Positions 15,973 through 24,379 of a stretch of DNA of 64,000 bases are shown in pieces (position 1 is the first letter of the stretch; each line of letters opens with the position of its first letter). Source of the DNA: Sphingomonas faeni (GTDB lineage: Bacteria > Pseudomonadota > Alphaproteobacteria > Sphingomonadales > Sphingomonadaceae); the NCBI RefSeq assembly GCF_024273235.1, contig NZ_JANBVH010000003.1:62001-126000 (forward strand), written 5' to 3'. The notes beneath the pieces are model-generated. The model worked only from the letters and a program-made list of their open reading frames with translations. It searched no databases and was not told the DNA's origin. The position numbers and the translations under genes were made by a program.

Positions 15973-17484
15973 TTGGCAAAAGACGGACAATTGCCGGCGC
16001 TCGCCCGGACTGGAATCGCGGGTCTCGACAATATCCTCAACGGCGGACTGACGCCGGACCGGATGTATCTGATCGAAGGCACGCCGGGCACCGGCAAGAC
16101 CACGCTCGGGCTGGGCTTCCTGCTGGCCGGTGCGGCGGTCGGCGAAGCCGGGCTGTACATCACGCTCGCGGAGACCGAGGTCGAGCTGCGCGCGGTGGCG
16201 GAAACCCATGGCTGGTCGCTGGATTCGCTCAGCCTGTTCGAGATGGTCCCCGCCGACGGCTTTGGCGAGGATCACGAACAGACGCTGCTCCACCCGAGCG
16301 AGGTCGAGCTCGGCGAAACGATCCGCTCGGTGATGGCAAAGGTCGACGAGCTTCGGCCCAAGCGCGTCGTCATCGACAGCCTGTCCGAACTCCGCCTGCT
16401 CGCGCAGAGCCCGATCCGCTATCGTCGCCAGATCCTGGCGCTCAAGCACTTCTTCTCGACGCGCGCCTGCACCGTGCTGTTCCTCGACGACAAGAGCGGC
16501 TCGGGCAACGATCTCCAGCTGCACAGCATCGCGCACGGCGTCGTCTCGCTCGAACAGACCTTGTCCGGATTCGGCGCGCAACGCCGCCGCCTCCACGTCG
16601 TGAAGATGCGCGGCGTCCGATATCGCGGCGGCTATCACGACTTCGAGATCGAGCGCGGCGGGCTGTGCGTCTATCCGCGCCTGATCGCGTCCGAACACGT
16701 CATGAAATATTCGGACGACGCCGTCTCGACCGGCTCGGTGGAGCTCGACACGTTGCTCGGCGGCGGCCTGATCCCCGGCACCGCGACGTTGCTGACCGGC
16801 CCGGCCGGCGTCGGCAAGACGACGGCGTCGGTCCAGTCGATGATCGCGGCCCTGAAGCGCGGCGAGCGGGCGGCGTATTTCCTGTTCGACGAACGTCTCC
16901 CCACGCTGCTGAAGCGGAGCGCGTCATTGGGCATGGATCTGATGCCGTATGTCGACAACGGCCAGCTCGAACTGCGGGCGATCGATCCCGCCGAGATGTC
17001 GCCGGGGGAATTCTCGGGTGCAGTACGCGCCGCTGTCGAGGAACATGGTGCCAAGGTCGTCGTGATCGACAGCCTCAACGCCTATCTCCAGGCGATGCCC
17101 AACGAGCAGTTCCTGATCCTGCAGATGCACGAGATGCTGACGTATCTTGGCCAGAAGGGGATCGTCAGCCTGCTGATCCTCGGCCTGCACGGCATTACCG
17201 GCGACGTCCGGTCCGATGTCGACCTGAGTTATCTCTCGGATACCATCGTCCAGCTCCGCTATTTCGAGGCGCATGGCGAGGTGCGCCAGGCGATTTCGGT
17301 GATCAAGACGCGCACCGCACGGCACGAACGGACGATCCGGGAGTTTCAGATCGGTAGCAACGGATTGCTGGTCGGCGAGCCCCTTCGCGAATTCCAGGGC
17401 GTATTGACCGGCGTCCCGACATTCTCCGGCGAAGGAAAGACGTTGATGGAAAGCCGGTTGGGGATACGGGACTCGCGCGGCTGA
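15973..17484 (+). CDS. KaiC-like double-domain RecA-fold ATPase
   Basis: A 503-residue protein with two tandem KaiC/RadA domains. Walker A sites are GTPGTGKTT (36-44) and GPAGVGKTT (276-284). KaiC is the clock ATPase of cyanobacteria; non-cyanobacterial versions act in stress or light signalling. Compared with cyanobacterial KaiC from memory, the paired glutamates after Walker A are A66-E67 in the first domain and D306-E307 in the second. The phosphorylated Ser-Thr pair appears as S419-Y420 (DLSYLSDTI). The start is placed at TTG 15973 with GAGAGGA 8 bases upstream; a GTG at 15943 in frame lacks one. The histidine kinase gene begins 1 bp after its stop, so the two proteins probably work together. 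No kaiA or kaiB is present. Confidence 0.9.
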   Translation: MAKDGQLPALARTGIAGLDNILNGGLTPDRMYLIEGTPGTGKTTLGLGFLLAGAAVGEAGLYITLAETEVELRAVAETHGWSLDSLSLFEMVPADGFGEDHEQTLLHPSEVELGETIRSVMAKVDELRPKRVVIDSLSELRLLAQSPIRYRRQILALKHFFSTRACTVLFLDDKSGSGNDLQLHSIAHGVVSLEQTLSGFGAQRRRLHVVKMRGVRYRGGYHDFEIERGGLCVYPRLIASEHVMKYSDDAVSTGSVELDTLLGGGLIPGTATLLTGPAGVGKTTASVQSMIAALKRGERAAYFLFDERLPTLLKRSASLGMDLMPYVDNGQLELRAIDPAEMSPGEFSGAVRAAVEEHGAKVVVIDSLNAYLQAMPNEQFLILQMHEMLTYLGQKGIVSLLILGLHGITGDVRSDVDLSYLSDTIVQLRYFEAHGEVRQAISVIKTRTARHERTIREFQIGSNGLLVGEPLREFQGVLTGVPTFSGEGKTLMESRLGIRDSRG

Positions 17485-17485
17485 G

Positions 17486-19465
17486 ATGGACGATCGGGTC
17501 CTGATCCTGGCGCCGCGCGGGCGCGATTCGGCGATCGCGGCGGATCTGCTCGGCAGGAACGACATCGTCGCATTCGTCTGTCACGACCAGGCGGAGTTGC
17601 TCGTCGAACTCACCAGGGGCGCCGCAGCAGTGATGCTCACCGAGGAAGCGCTGGTGACCGAAGAGGTCGCGCCGCTCGCCGAATGGGTCTCGGCGCAACC
17701 CAATTGGGCGGATATCCAGTTCGTGGTGCTGGCGAACGGGACACGGACGCCGCGCACCGCGCGTGCCACGCAGCGGCTCGCCGATCTTGGCAACGTCCTG
17801 CTGCTCGAACGGCCGCTGCACGCCGAGGCGATGCTGGGCGCGATCCGGTCGGCGCTGACGGCGCGGCGACGGCAGTATGAGTTGCGCGACGTGGCCGTGA
17901 CGCTCGAACGCGCCGTGCTGGATCGGACCAGCGAATTACGGACCGCACGCGAAAGCCTGGAGATCGCGCTCGAGGCCGCGGGAATGGGCAGCTGGGACAT
18001 CGACCTGACGACCGGCGAGTCCCGCCGAACGCTGCGACACGATGCCATTTATGGGTATCCCGAGGGCAAGGCGGACTGGAACCTGGAAACGTTCCTCAGT
18101 CATATCGACGTCAAGCAACGCGGCATCGTCACGCGCGCGATGACCGAAGCCACGAAAACCGGCGTGATCGACGTCGAATACCGCATCGACGCGGCGGATG
18201 GCGAATCGCGCTGGCTCGTCGCAAAGGGGCGGGTGCAGTATGACGATGCGGGCAAGGCGGCGCGAATGACCGGCGTGGTCTCCGACGTCACCGATCGCAA
18301 GGAAGCCGATGCGCAACTGGCGCAGGCACAGAAGATGGATGCGATCGGCCAGCTGACCGGCGGCGTCGCGCATGATTTCAACAATCTGCTGACACCGATC
18401 GTCGGCAGCCTCGATCTGTTGCGGCGCCGTCACAAGGATGACGAACGCACGCAGCGGATGATCGGTGGCGCGTTGCAGGCGGCGGAGCGCGCGGCGACGT
18501 TGACTCAACGGCTGCTTGCGTTCGCGCGGCGGCAGGCCTTGCAACCGCGCGCGGTCGATATCGGCGCGCTAATCGACGGACTGGTCGACCTGATGCGGCG
18601 ATCGCTCGGGCCGTCGATCGCGGTAACGATCGAGATTCCACGGCAGTTGTCGTCGGCACGCGTCGATCCCAATCAGCTCGAACTCGCCCTGCTCAATCTG
18701 GCGATCAACGCGCGCGATGCGATGCCGGGCGGCGGCAAGCTGACGTTGACGGTCAGCGAGGTCGTCGTCGACGAGCGCAACGTCGTCGGCCTCGCACCGG
18801 ACCATTATGTCCGGATCGCGGCGATCGACACCGGCGTCGGCATGGACCGCGCGACGCTGGCCCGCGCCACCGAGCCGTTCTTCTCCACCAAGGGCGTCGG
18901 CAAGGGCACCGGGCTCGGCCTGTCGATGGTTCACGGCCTCGCTGCGCAATCGGGCGGCACGCTGCGCCTGACCAGCGAACCGGGTTCAGGCACGACGGTC
19001 GAGCTGTGGCTGCCGGCCACCGATGAAGTCGCGACCGATACCGTCGAGAACACCGCCGAGCCCGTCATCGCGCAGCGTGCCGCCAAGGTTTTGCTGGTCG
19101 ACGACGAGGATCTCGTGCGCGCGGCGACCGCAGATATGCTGCGCGATATCGGCTATGTCGTGGTCGAGGTGTCGTCCGCCAGCCAGGCCTTGTCGGCGAT
19201 CCGCTCAGGCGTCGATGCGGATATTCTGGTCAGCGACTATCTGATGCCGGGGATGACCGGCGGACAGCTCATCACCGAATTATGGTCGTCAGGCAATCGT
19301 ATCCCGGCGTTGCTCGTGACTGGCTACGCGGCAGCGGGCGAAGACGTGCCCGAGGGGGTCAGCCGACTATCGAAGCCGTTTCGCCAGACCGACCTTGCCG
19401 CGCGGGTCGACGAGCTGCTGCGCCAGTCGCCACCCGGCCGCCCGAGGCTTCGCGCCGTCGAGTGA
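17486..19465 (+). CDS. Hybrid sensor histidine kinase / response regulator
   Basis: A 659-residue soluble kinase. Residues 1-125 resemble a receiver fold without an obvious phosphoacceptor Asp. A short coiled coil (about 130-160) and a PAS domain (about 163-280) follow. The HisKA helix GGVAHDFNNLL carries H296, and the HATPase has EPFFSTKGVGKGTGLGLSMV. The C-terminal receiver has D584 in LVSDYLMPG. No transmembrane segment is seen. It lies 1 bp after the KaiC-like gene, as in known bacterial KaiC-kinase pairs, so it probably reads out or controls the KaiC state. Its stop codon overlaps the base of a strong terminator hairpin. Confidence 0.92.
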   Translation: MDDRVLILAPRGRDSAIAADLLGRNDIVAFVCHDQAELLVELTRGAAAVMLTEEALVTEEVAPLAEWVSAQPNWADIQFVVLANGTRTPRTARATQRLADLGNVLLLERPLHAEAMLGAIRSALTARRRQYELRDVAVTLERAVLDRTSELRTARESLEIALEAAGMGSWDIDLTTGESRRTLRHDAIYGYPEGKADWNLETFLSHIDVKQRGIVTRAMTEATKTGVIDVEYRIDAADGESRWLVAKGRVQYDDAGKAARMTGVVSDVTDRKEADAQLAQAQKMDAIGQLTGGVAHDFNNLLTPIVGSLDLLRRRHKDDERTQRMIGGALQAAERAATLTQRLLAFARRQALQPRAVDIGALIDGLVDLMRRSLGPSIAVTIEIPRQLSSARVDPNQLELALLNLAINARDAMPGGGKLTLTVSEVVVDERNVVGLAPDHYVRIAAIDTGVGMDRATLARATEPFFSTKGVGKGTGLGLSMVHGLAAQSGGTLRLTSEPGSGTTVELWLPATDEVATDTVENTAEPVIAQRAAKVLLVDDEDLVRAATADMLRDIGYVVVEVSSASQALSAIRSGVDADILVSDYLMPGMTGGQLITELWSSGNRIPALLVTGYAAAGEDVPEGVSRLSKPFRQTDLAARVDELLRQSPPGRPRLRAVE

Positions 19466-19500
19466 TATCGGACCGGGCGAATTTATCCCGGTCCGATATC
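19464..19500. terminator. Bidirectional hairpin terminator
   Basis: A perfect 14-bp stem (GATATCGGACCGGG and its complement) with the 9-base loop CGAATTTAT. It lies between the convergent kinase and TonB-receptor genes. It has only a short T run, so it may serve either side. Confidence 0.75.
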
Positions 19501-19510
19501 CTTTCGGACG

Positions 19511-21919
19511 TCAGAAGCCCTTCTTCAACGACACGAAGAACTGCCGCGGTGCCCCGGCGAGCAGCGTCTGGTTGTCACCGCTCGCGGTGAAGCCGTTCGA
19601 GCCGATCGTCGCGATATATTTCTTGTCGGTCAGGTTGGTGACGCTGCCCTCGATCGCGACGCCGTGCAGCGGGCCATCGCCCTCGAACCGATAGCCGATG
19701 CTCGCGTCGACCAGCACGCGCCCAGGTACCGACTGGTCGTTGAGATAGGTGAAGTAGCGCTTGCTCATGTAATCCGCGCCGACCCGCCCGGTGAAGCCCG
19801 ACTGTTCGAGCACGATCTCGCCCTTGATCATGTGCTTGGGCGTATCGACGACGGTATCGCCCTTGCGGACCTGGACCGAGCCCGAGGCGTCGGTGACGGT
19901 GTCCTGATATTCCGCGTTGGTGTAGGAATAGCTCGCGAACAGCGAGAGCGGGCGGAACACGCGGTAGTTCGCCGAGACCTCGGCACCGTAGGTCCGCACG
20001 CTGCCCGCGTTGTTGAGCGTCGGCGCATTGCCGAGGATGCCGACGCCGTTTGCGAACGCCAGCAGCCGGTTCGAGAAGTCGACATAATAGCCGACAGCCG
20101 ACGCCTGGAACGGTCCGCTGTGCAGGCGGACACCGCCTTCCGCGGTCTTCGAGCGCTCGGGCTTGAGACGTCCGCGGACGGCGTTGAAGCCCGCCTGCGT
20201 CGCGGCGAACGGCCCGGTCGTCGCCGACGAGACGAATGCGCGCATGTTCTCGGTATAGTCTGCGAAGATTTCCGCGGCGGGGGTCAGCTTGAACAGGATG
20301 CCGGCCTGTGGTTGGAACCAGTCCTTCGCCGAGATACGGCCGACTGCGAGCGGGGAGGTCGTATCGGGCAGCATCGTCGCGCTGTTGACGACATAGGCGC
20401 CCTTCCACCCGGCGTTGACGATCAGCCGATCGCCCGCCAGCTTCAGCGTATCCTCGACATGATACTGCATCGTGTCGGTGCCGTATTTGCCGTCCCACTG
20501 CGTCGCATAGGGGTTCTTCTGGAACTCGAGCACGTCGCGGTTCGGCGTCGCACTGTCGGTCATCCCGTAGAAGCGCCGGGCCTGCGTGAAGGTGTTGGTC
20601 TCCAGCCAGCCGCCGACCTCGACGGTGTTCGCCCCCGTCTCATACGCGATGTTGCTGAGCGCACCGCCACGCTTGATGCTGTATTCCGTCGTCCGGAAGC
20701 TCAGCGGGCTGGTCGCGGAGATCGCACTGCCGTCCTGGTTGAGCGCACCCGCCGGGGTCTGCGAATAGGGCGTGATCCACGATCCTTGCCCCTTGTTGTC
20801 GTGATAATAGCCGGTCGTGACCATCGTCAGTTCGGGCGTCAGGTTCGCGTTGAGCGTGACGCCGCCGAGGTAATCGCGCCGCACGCCGCCGGCATCGAAA
20901 TAGGCGTCGTCGACCGTACCGAACCCGGTCGGAAAGGTCGTGCCGACCCCGGCCCACGGTGCGACGAAGCCGACCGACGAGCCGTTGTTCGCCTTGGTAT
21001 AGCTCGCGAGCGCTGCCTGGTTCTGGTAGGTTTTCCCGATCTGCAGCGCGAGCGGGTAGTTGCCGGCGATGTTGTCGTTGCGCAGGCCACGGCGACGGAT
21101 GATGTCGTAGCTCAGATCCTGGTAATCCTGCTCGCGACGATCGGAGAAGTTCAGAAACGCCGACAGGCTCCCGAATGCGCCCAGATCCTTGACGATCTTG
21201 CCATTCGCCTGATGCTGACGCTGGACGCCGTCGCCCTTCCACTTGTCGGTGGTGAGGTAGCCGTAGCTCAGATACCCCTTCAATCCGCCGCCGAGATCGC
21301 CGCTGTCGAGCCGGGCATAGCCGCGATAGGTGTTGTCCGAACCGTACGTGCCACCGCCGGTGACGTTGGCGGTATCGCGCGGCTTGTCGCTGAAGAACTG
21401 GATCGTGCCACCGAGATTGCTGGTCGAGGCGGTGCCGAGCGCGCCGGCACCCTGCGCGACTTCGGTGCGTGCGACGTTCTCCGAGATGATCGCGCGGCTG
21501 ATGTGCAGGCCGTTGACGTTGCCGTAACTCATGTCGCCGAGCGGCACGCCGTCGAGCGTGAAGCCGAGCTGGTTCTGGTTGAACCCGCGCAAGGAAATAC
21601 GGACCGCCCATTCATACGCACCGAACGGGTCTGACGCCTGGAAATTGACACCGGGAAGCTTCTGGATCGCCTTCAACGGGCTCGAACCGGGCGTGAGCCG
21701 CGCGAGATCGACCGCGCTGACGCTCTGCACCTGGCGGCTCTGGCCGAAGCCGAGCACGACGATGTCGGCGGGCGTCTCGGGTGCAGGATCAGCCTGGACC
21801 TCTGTTGGCGCGGCTACCGGCGTTGCCGGCGCGGACTCCGGCACGGTCTGGGCAAAAGCGGCAGGCGTGGCGAGCGCCGCGAGTGCGACACCGGCGAAAA
21901 GCGACGATATGGTCTGCAT
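19511..21919 (-). CDS. TonB-dependent receptor (paralogue of the 55.3 kb receptor)
   Basis: An 802-residue outer-membrane receptor. The signal peptide ends near AAFAQT (residue 24). An Ala/Pro-rich linker precedes the TonB box (ADIVVLGFG). The plug domain includes SSPLKAIQKLPGVNF, GVPLGDMSYGN and ASTSNLGGTI. The barrel ends in QFFVSLKKGF. The plug is strikingly like that of the receptor at 55316-57727 (SPLKALQTLPGV, GLPLGDQNYGN, ASTSNLGGTI), so the two are paralogues. The substrate is unknown. The paralogue carries a Pho-box-like array; only a weak candidate is seen here. It converges on the KaiC-kinase unit across a terminator. Confidence 0.92.
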   Translation of the reverse strand: MQTISSLFAGVALAALATPAAFAQTVPESAPATPVAAPTEVQADPAPETPADIVVLGFGQSRQVQSVSAVDLARLTPGSSPLKAIQKLPGVNFQASDPFGAYEWAVRISLRGFNQNQLGFTLDGVPLGDMSYGNVNGLHISRAIISENVARTEVAQGAGALGTASTSNLGGTIQFFSDKPRDTANVTGGGTYGSDNTYRGYARLDSGDLGGGLKGYLSYGYLTTDKWKGDGVQRQHQANGKIVKDLGAFGSLSAFLNFSDRREQDYQDLSYDIIRRRGLRNDNIAGNYPLALQIGKTYQNQAALASYTKANNGSSVGFVAPWAGVGTTFPTGFGTVDDAYFDAGGVRRDYLGGVTLNANLTPELTMVTTGYYHDNKGQGSWITPYSQTPAGALNQDGSAISATSPLSFRTTEYSIKRGGALSNIAYETGANTVEVGGWLETNTFTQARRFYGMTDSATPNRDVLEFQKNPYATQWDGKYGTDTMQYHVEDTLKLAGDRLIVNAGWKGAYVVNSATMLPDTTSPLAVGRISAKDWFQPQAGILFKLTPAAEIFADYTENMRAFVSSATTGPFAATQAGFNAVRGRLKPERSKTAEGGVRLHSGPFQASAVGYYVDFSNRLLAFANGVGILGNAPTLNNAGSVRTYGAEVSANYRVFRPLSLFASYSYTNAEYQDTVTDASGSVQVRKGDTVVDTPKHMIKGEIVLEQSGFTGRVGADYMSKRYFTYLNDQSVPGRVLVDASIGYRFEGDGPLHGVAIEGSVTNLTDKKYIATIGSNGFTASGDNQTLLAGAPRQFFVSLKKGF

Positions 21920-22037
21920 GATGTCCCCTGAAGCGCGACGGCGCTCAGCGGCCCATTGCCGATCCTCGTGACGCGTCGGCGACAGATCGAAGACGATTCC
22001 GCGACGACAGCGATATTGTTACGGCAGCGACCCAATC

Positions 22038-22061
22038 TCCCTCTCCCAGCGGGGAGAGGGA
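22038..22061. terminator. Hairpin downstream of aldehyde dehydrogenase
   Basis: A 10-bp perfect stem (TCCCTCTCCC and its complement) with loop AGCG, 50 bp beyond the end of the leftward aldehyde dehydrogenase gene. It may be a terminator or a member of the common GC-rich repeat class; there is no T run. Confidence 0.4.
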
Positions 22062-22111
22062 AGGGGCCCGCCGCTATTTAGCCGAGCGAAGGGCGAGGGT
22101 ACGCGTGAGGA

Positions 22112-23530
22112 TCACCCCCGCATCATCCGCGCGATCGTCTTCGCCGCAGCAGCCCCATAAGGCGGTTTCAACCCGGCCAGCTTGGCGACGTCGAGCTTCG
22201 ATTGCTTGTAGACCGCGCGCGCATGGCTGAACGTGCGGAAACCGTCGATCCCGTGATACGCCCCCATGCCCGAAGGTCCGCTGCCACCAAAGGGGAGATC
22301 CTCCATCGAGACGTGGAAGACCACGTCATCGAGCGTCACCCCGCCCGAGATCGTCCGGTCGAGCACGCGGCGCCGCTCCGCCTCGTCGCTGCCGAAATAA
22401 TACAGCCCGAGCGGCCGGTCGCGGCGGTTCACCTGCGCGATCGCGTCGTCAATGCCGTCGTAGCGGCGGATCGGCAGCACGGGGCCGAAAATCTCTTCCT
22501 GCATCACGATCATGTCGTCGGTCGCATCGCGGACGATATGCAGCGGCATCTTCCGCGAATTGGCGGCGCCGAAATCCTCGTTGGCGGGGTTCACGACCTC
22601 GACCGTCGCGCCTTTCGCGCGGGCGTCGGCGATCCAGTCGGTGAGGCGCTGGTGGTGGCGATCGTTGACGACCGAGGTGTAGTCGGCGTTGGCCAGCAGT
22701 GTGGGGTACATCGCGCTCGCCGCCGCCTTGATGCCGTCGACCACCTTGGCCTCGTCGGCCGAGGGCACCAGCATGTAATCGGGCGCGAGGCAGATCTGCC
22801 CCGCGTTCATCATCTTGCCGAGCGTCACGCGCTCGGTCGCGTGCGCGATATCCGCCGATGCACCGAGGATGACGGGCGACTTGCCGCCGAGTTCGAGCGT
22901 GACCGGCGTCAGATTGTCGGCCGCGGCGTGGAGGATGTGGCGGCCGATCGCAGTCGCGCCGGTGAAGATCAGATGGTCGAACGGGAGCGCGGAGAACGCC
23001 TTGCCGACCTCCGCATCGCCCGAGACGATAGCGAGTTCGTCCTGCGCGAAATAGCGAGCGGCGAGTTCCTCGAACAGCGCGGCGGTGGCGGGCGTGTATT
23101 CGCTCGTCTTCGCCATCGCGCGGTTGCCGGCCGCGAACACCCCCGCAAGCGGCGCAACCAGGAGGTTAACCGGGAAATTCCACGGCGCGATAATGCCGAT
23201 CACGCCCTTGGGCTGGTACTCGACCCACGCCTTCGCACCCAGCAGTCCGAGCGGAAACTGCACCGGGCGGCGGTCGCGCTTCATCCAGCGGTCGAGATGC
23301 TTGGCAGCATGCGCGATTGGTGCAAGCGACGCGCCAATATCGGTCATCATCGTCTGCTCAGCGCTGCGATGTCCGAAATCCTCCGACACCGCGTCGCAGA
23401 ACCGCGCCGCGTTATCCCGCACCATCGCCGCCGCGCGCTTGAGCCGGTCGAGGCGCACGGCTTTTGTGACCGGCATCTCTGCCATGAACGCGTCACGTTG
23501 GGCGGTGAGGATAGTGCGCATATCGGTCAT
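22112..23530 (-). CDS. calB: Coniferyl-aldehyde-type dehydrogenase
   Basis: A 472-residue NAD(P)-dependent aldehyde dehydrogenase that best fits the coniferyl aldehyde dehydrogenase group. Visible hallmarks are PWNFPVNLLVAPL (cofactor and oxyanion Asn), LELGGKSPVIL (catalytic Glu), GQICLAPDY (catalytic C247) and EEIFGPVLP. It oxidises an aldehyde to the acid; aromatic or fatty aldehydes are both possible. The start is placed at the ATG at 23530 with GAAGGA upstream, rather than 21 bases earlier. It could serve the catabolic cluster to its right by oxidising aldehydes made by the GMC enzyme, but it is separated by an AT-rich island. Confidence 0.87.
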   Translation of the reverse strand: MTDMRTILTAQRDAFMAEMPVTKAVRLDRLKRAAAMVRDNAARFCDAVSEDFGHRSAEQTMMTDIGASLAPIAHAAKHLDRWMKRDRRPVQFPLGLLGAKAWVEYQPKGVIGIIAPWNFPVNLLVAPLAGVFAAGNRAMAKTSEYTPATAALFEELAARYFAQDELAIVSGDAEVGKAFSALPFDHLIFTGATAIGRHILHAAADNLTPVTLELGGKSPVILGASADIAHATERVTLGKMMNAGQICLAPDYMLVPSADEAKVVDGIKAAASAMYPTLLANADYTSVVNDRHHQRLTDWIADARAKGATVEVVNPANEDFGAANSRKMPLHIVRDATDDMIVMQEEIFGPVLPIRRYDGIDDAIAQVNRRDRPLGLYYFGSDEAERRRVLDRTISGGVTLDDVVFHVSMEDLPFGGSGPSGMGAYHGIDGFRTFSHARAVYKQSKLDVAKLAGLKPPYGAAAAKTIARMMRG

Positions 23531-23554
23531 CGGGTATCCTTCAACCACCATAGT

Positions 23555-24360
23555 CGTAAAAGATTATCTTCAACCATACTTTCCTTAGACAGATCGCTCG
23601 TGAACTACATTATTGAATTCGAAAAAAACGGGAGGTCTGCCAATCAAAAATCACTTACATTTATCAAATATTCAATTCGGAAATCGCAGCGGGTTCACCG
23701 ACGCTTGCTGCCTCGTCAGATTTCCATTCATCGACCTCAGTAAGTAAATAGTAAATTAGGGTATGCATAGGCCGTATAAAACCATCAACCTCTTTTTTTG
23801 ACTGAGCAAACTCCAAGGTATTATTTTGATGGGCATTTACCAGCTTGTTGATGCACTTTGATGCTGGCTCATACCAATAGGATATGGCATCAACGGGTGA
23901 GAGAAAATGGCCGTCGATACTGCTTGTCGCACCATGTCTCTTAACTATCGAAGCCCAAGCTTGGCTAATAGAAAGTGCTTGGCCAACCAGCGGCGACTTG
24001 TTGGAGCCTTCCAAAAAAGCTCGACATAATTTTCCGAAACGAATCACATCACGTTTGAGCTTCGTGCGTTCGATTTTCTCACTTTCCCGTGATTTAAAGC
24101 GCTCGAGATAGACCGCGCCGATAACCGCTGCTCCAGCGCCGATAGCTCCTCCAAAAAAACCAAGGATGTCTCCAGGGTCATTAGTGAATCTTGCTGCTAT
24201 ATTTACTGAGGCTGCACCCATTCCGCTCGTTAGCCCAGCAATAACAATGAATGCGTAATAATCTTGCCGTTTCATAGGTAAGCATTACGGAATGACCAAT
24301 TCATGCACAAGTCATGAGTTTTCAATGGCGTGCCGATATTGGCAATATATGCAATCTGTT
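23555..24360. other. AT-rich island
   Basis: Base composition drops sharply here, with A/T runs such as AATTCGAAAAAAACGGG near 23615, against the GC-rich surroundings. It holds a single gene of atypical codon use (23664-24275). No integrase, transposase or clear direct repeats are visible at the edges. This suggests a transferred or otherwise foreign segment. Confidence 0.6.
23664..24275 (-). CDS. Hypothetical membrane-anchored protein, atypical composition
   Basis: A 203-residue protein I do not recognise. Two hydrophobic segments lie at the N-terminus (about residues 7-27 and 36-57, the second rich in Gly/Ala: GFFGGAIGAGAAVIGAVYL). A basic, charged stretch follows (ERFKSRESEKIERTKLKRD), then a mostly helical cytoplasmic domain to the end. 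Codon use is A/T-rich, unlike every neighbour. No strong ribosome site precedes the ATG. It stands alone between the aldehyde dehydrogenase and the acyl-CoA dehydrogenase operon. The layout (short membrane anchor plus helical domain) is common in accessory genes of unknown role. Confidence 0.7.
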   Translation of the reverse strand: MKRQDYYAFIVIAGLTSGMGAASVNIAARFTNDPGDILGFFGGAIGAGAAVIGAVYLERFKSRESEKIERTKLKRDVIRFGKLCRAFLEGSNKSPLVGQALSISQAWASIVKRHGATSSIDGHFLSPVDAISYWYEPASKCINKLVNAHQNNTLEFAQSKKEVDGFIRPMHTLIYYLLTEVDEWKSDEAASVGEPAAISELNI

Positions 24361-24379
24361 GCGCTGGAAGATGATTGGA

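Noticed and set aside
19664..21634. A 656-codon open frame opposite the TonB receptor
   Set aside because: Composition is Arg/Ala/Val-rich and it mirrors the receptor codons; no motif or ribosome site.
21960..22030. Possible Pho box upstream of the TonB receptor at 19.5 kb
   Set aside because: On the minus strand only one good unit (CTGTCGT) is found; the units 11 bp to either side match poorly. It may be real, but it does not meet the standard used for the other arrays.
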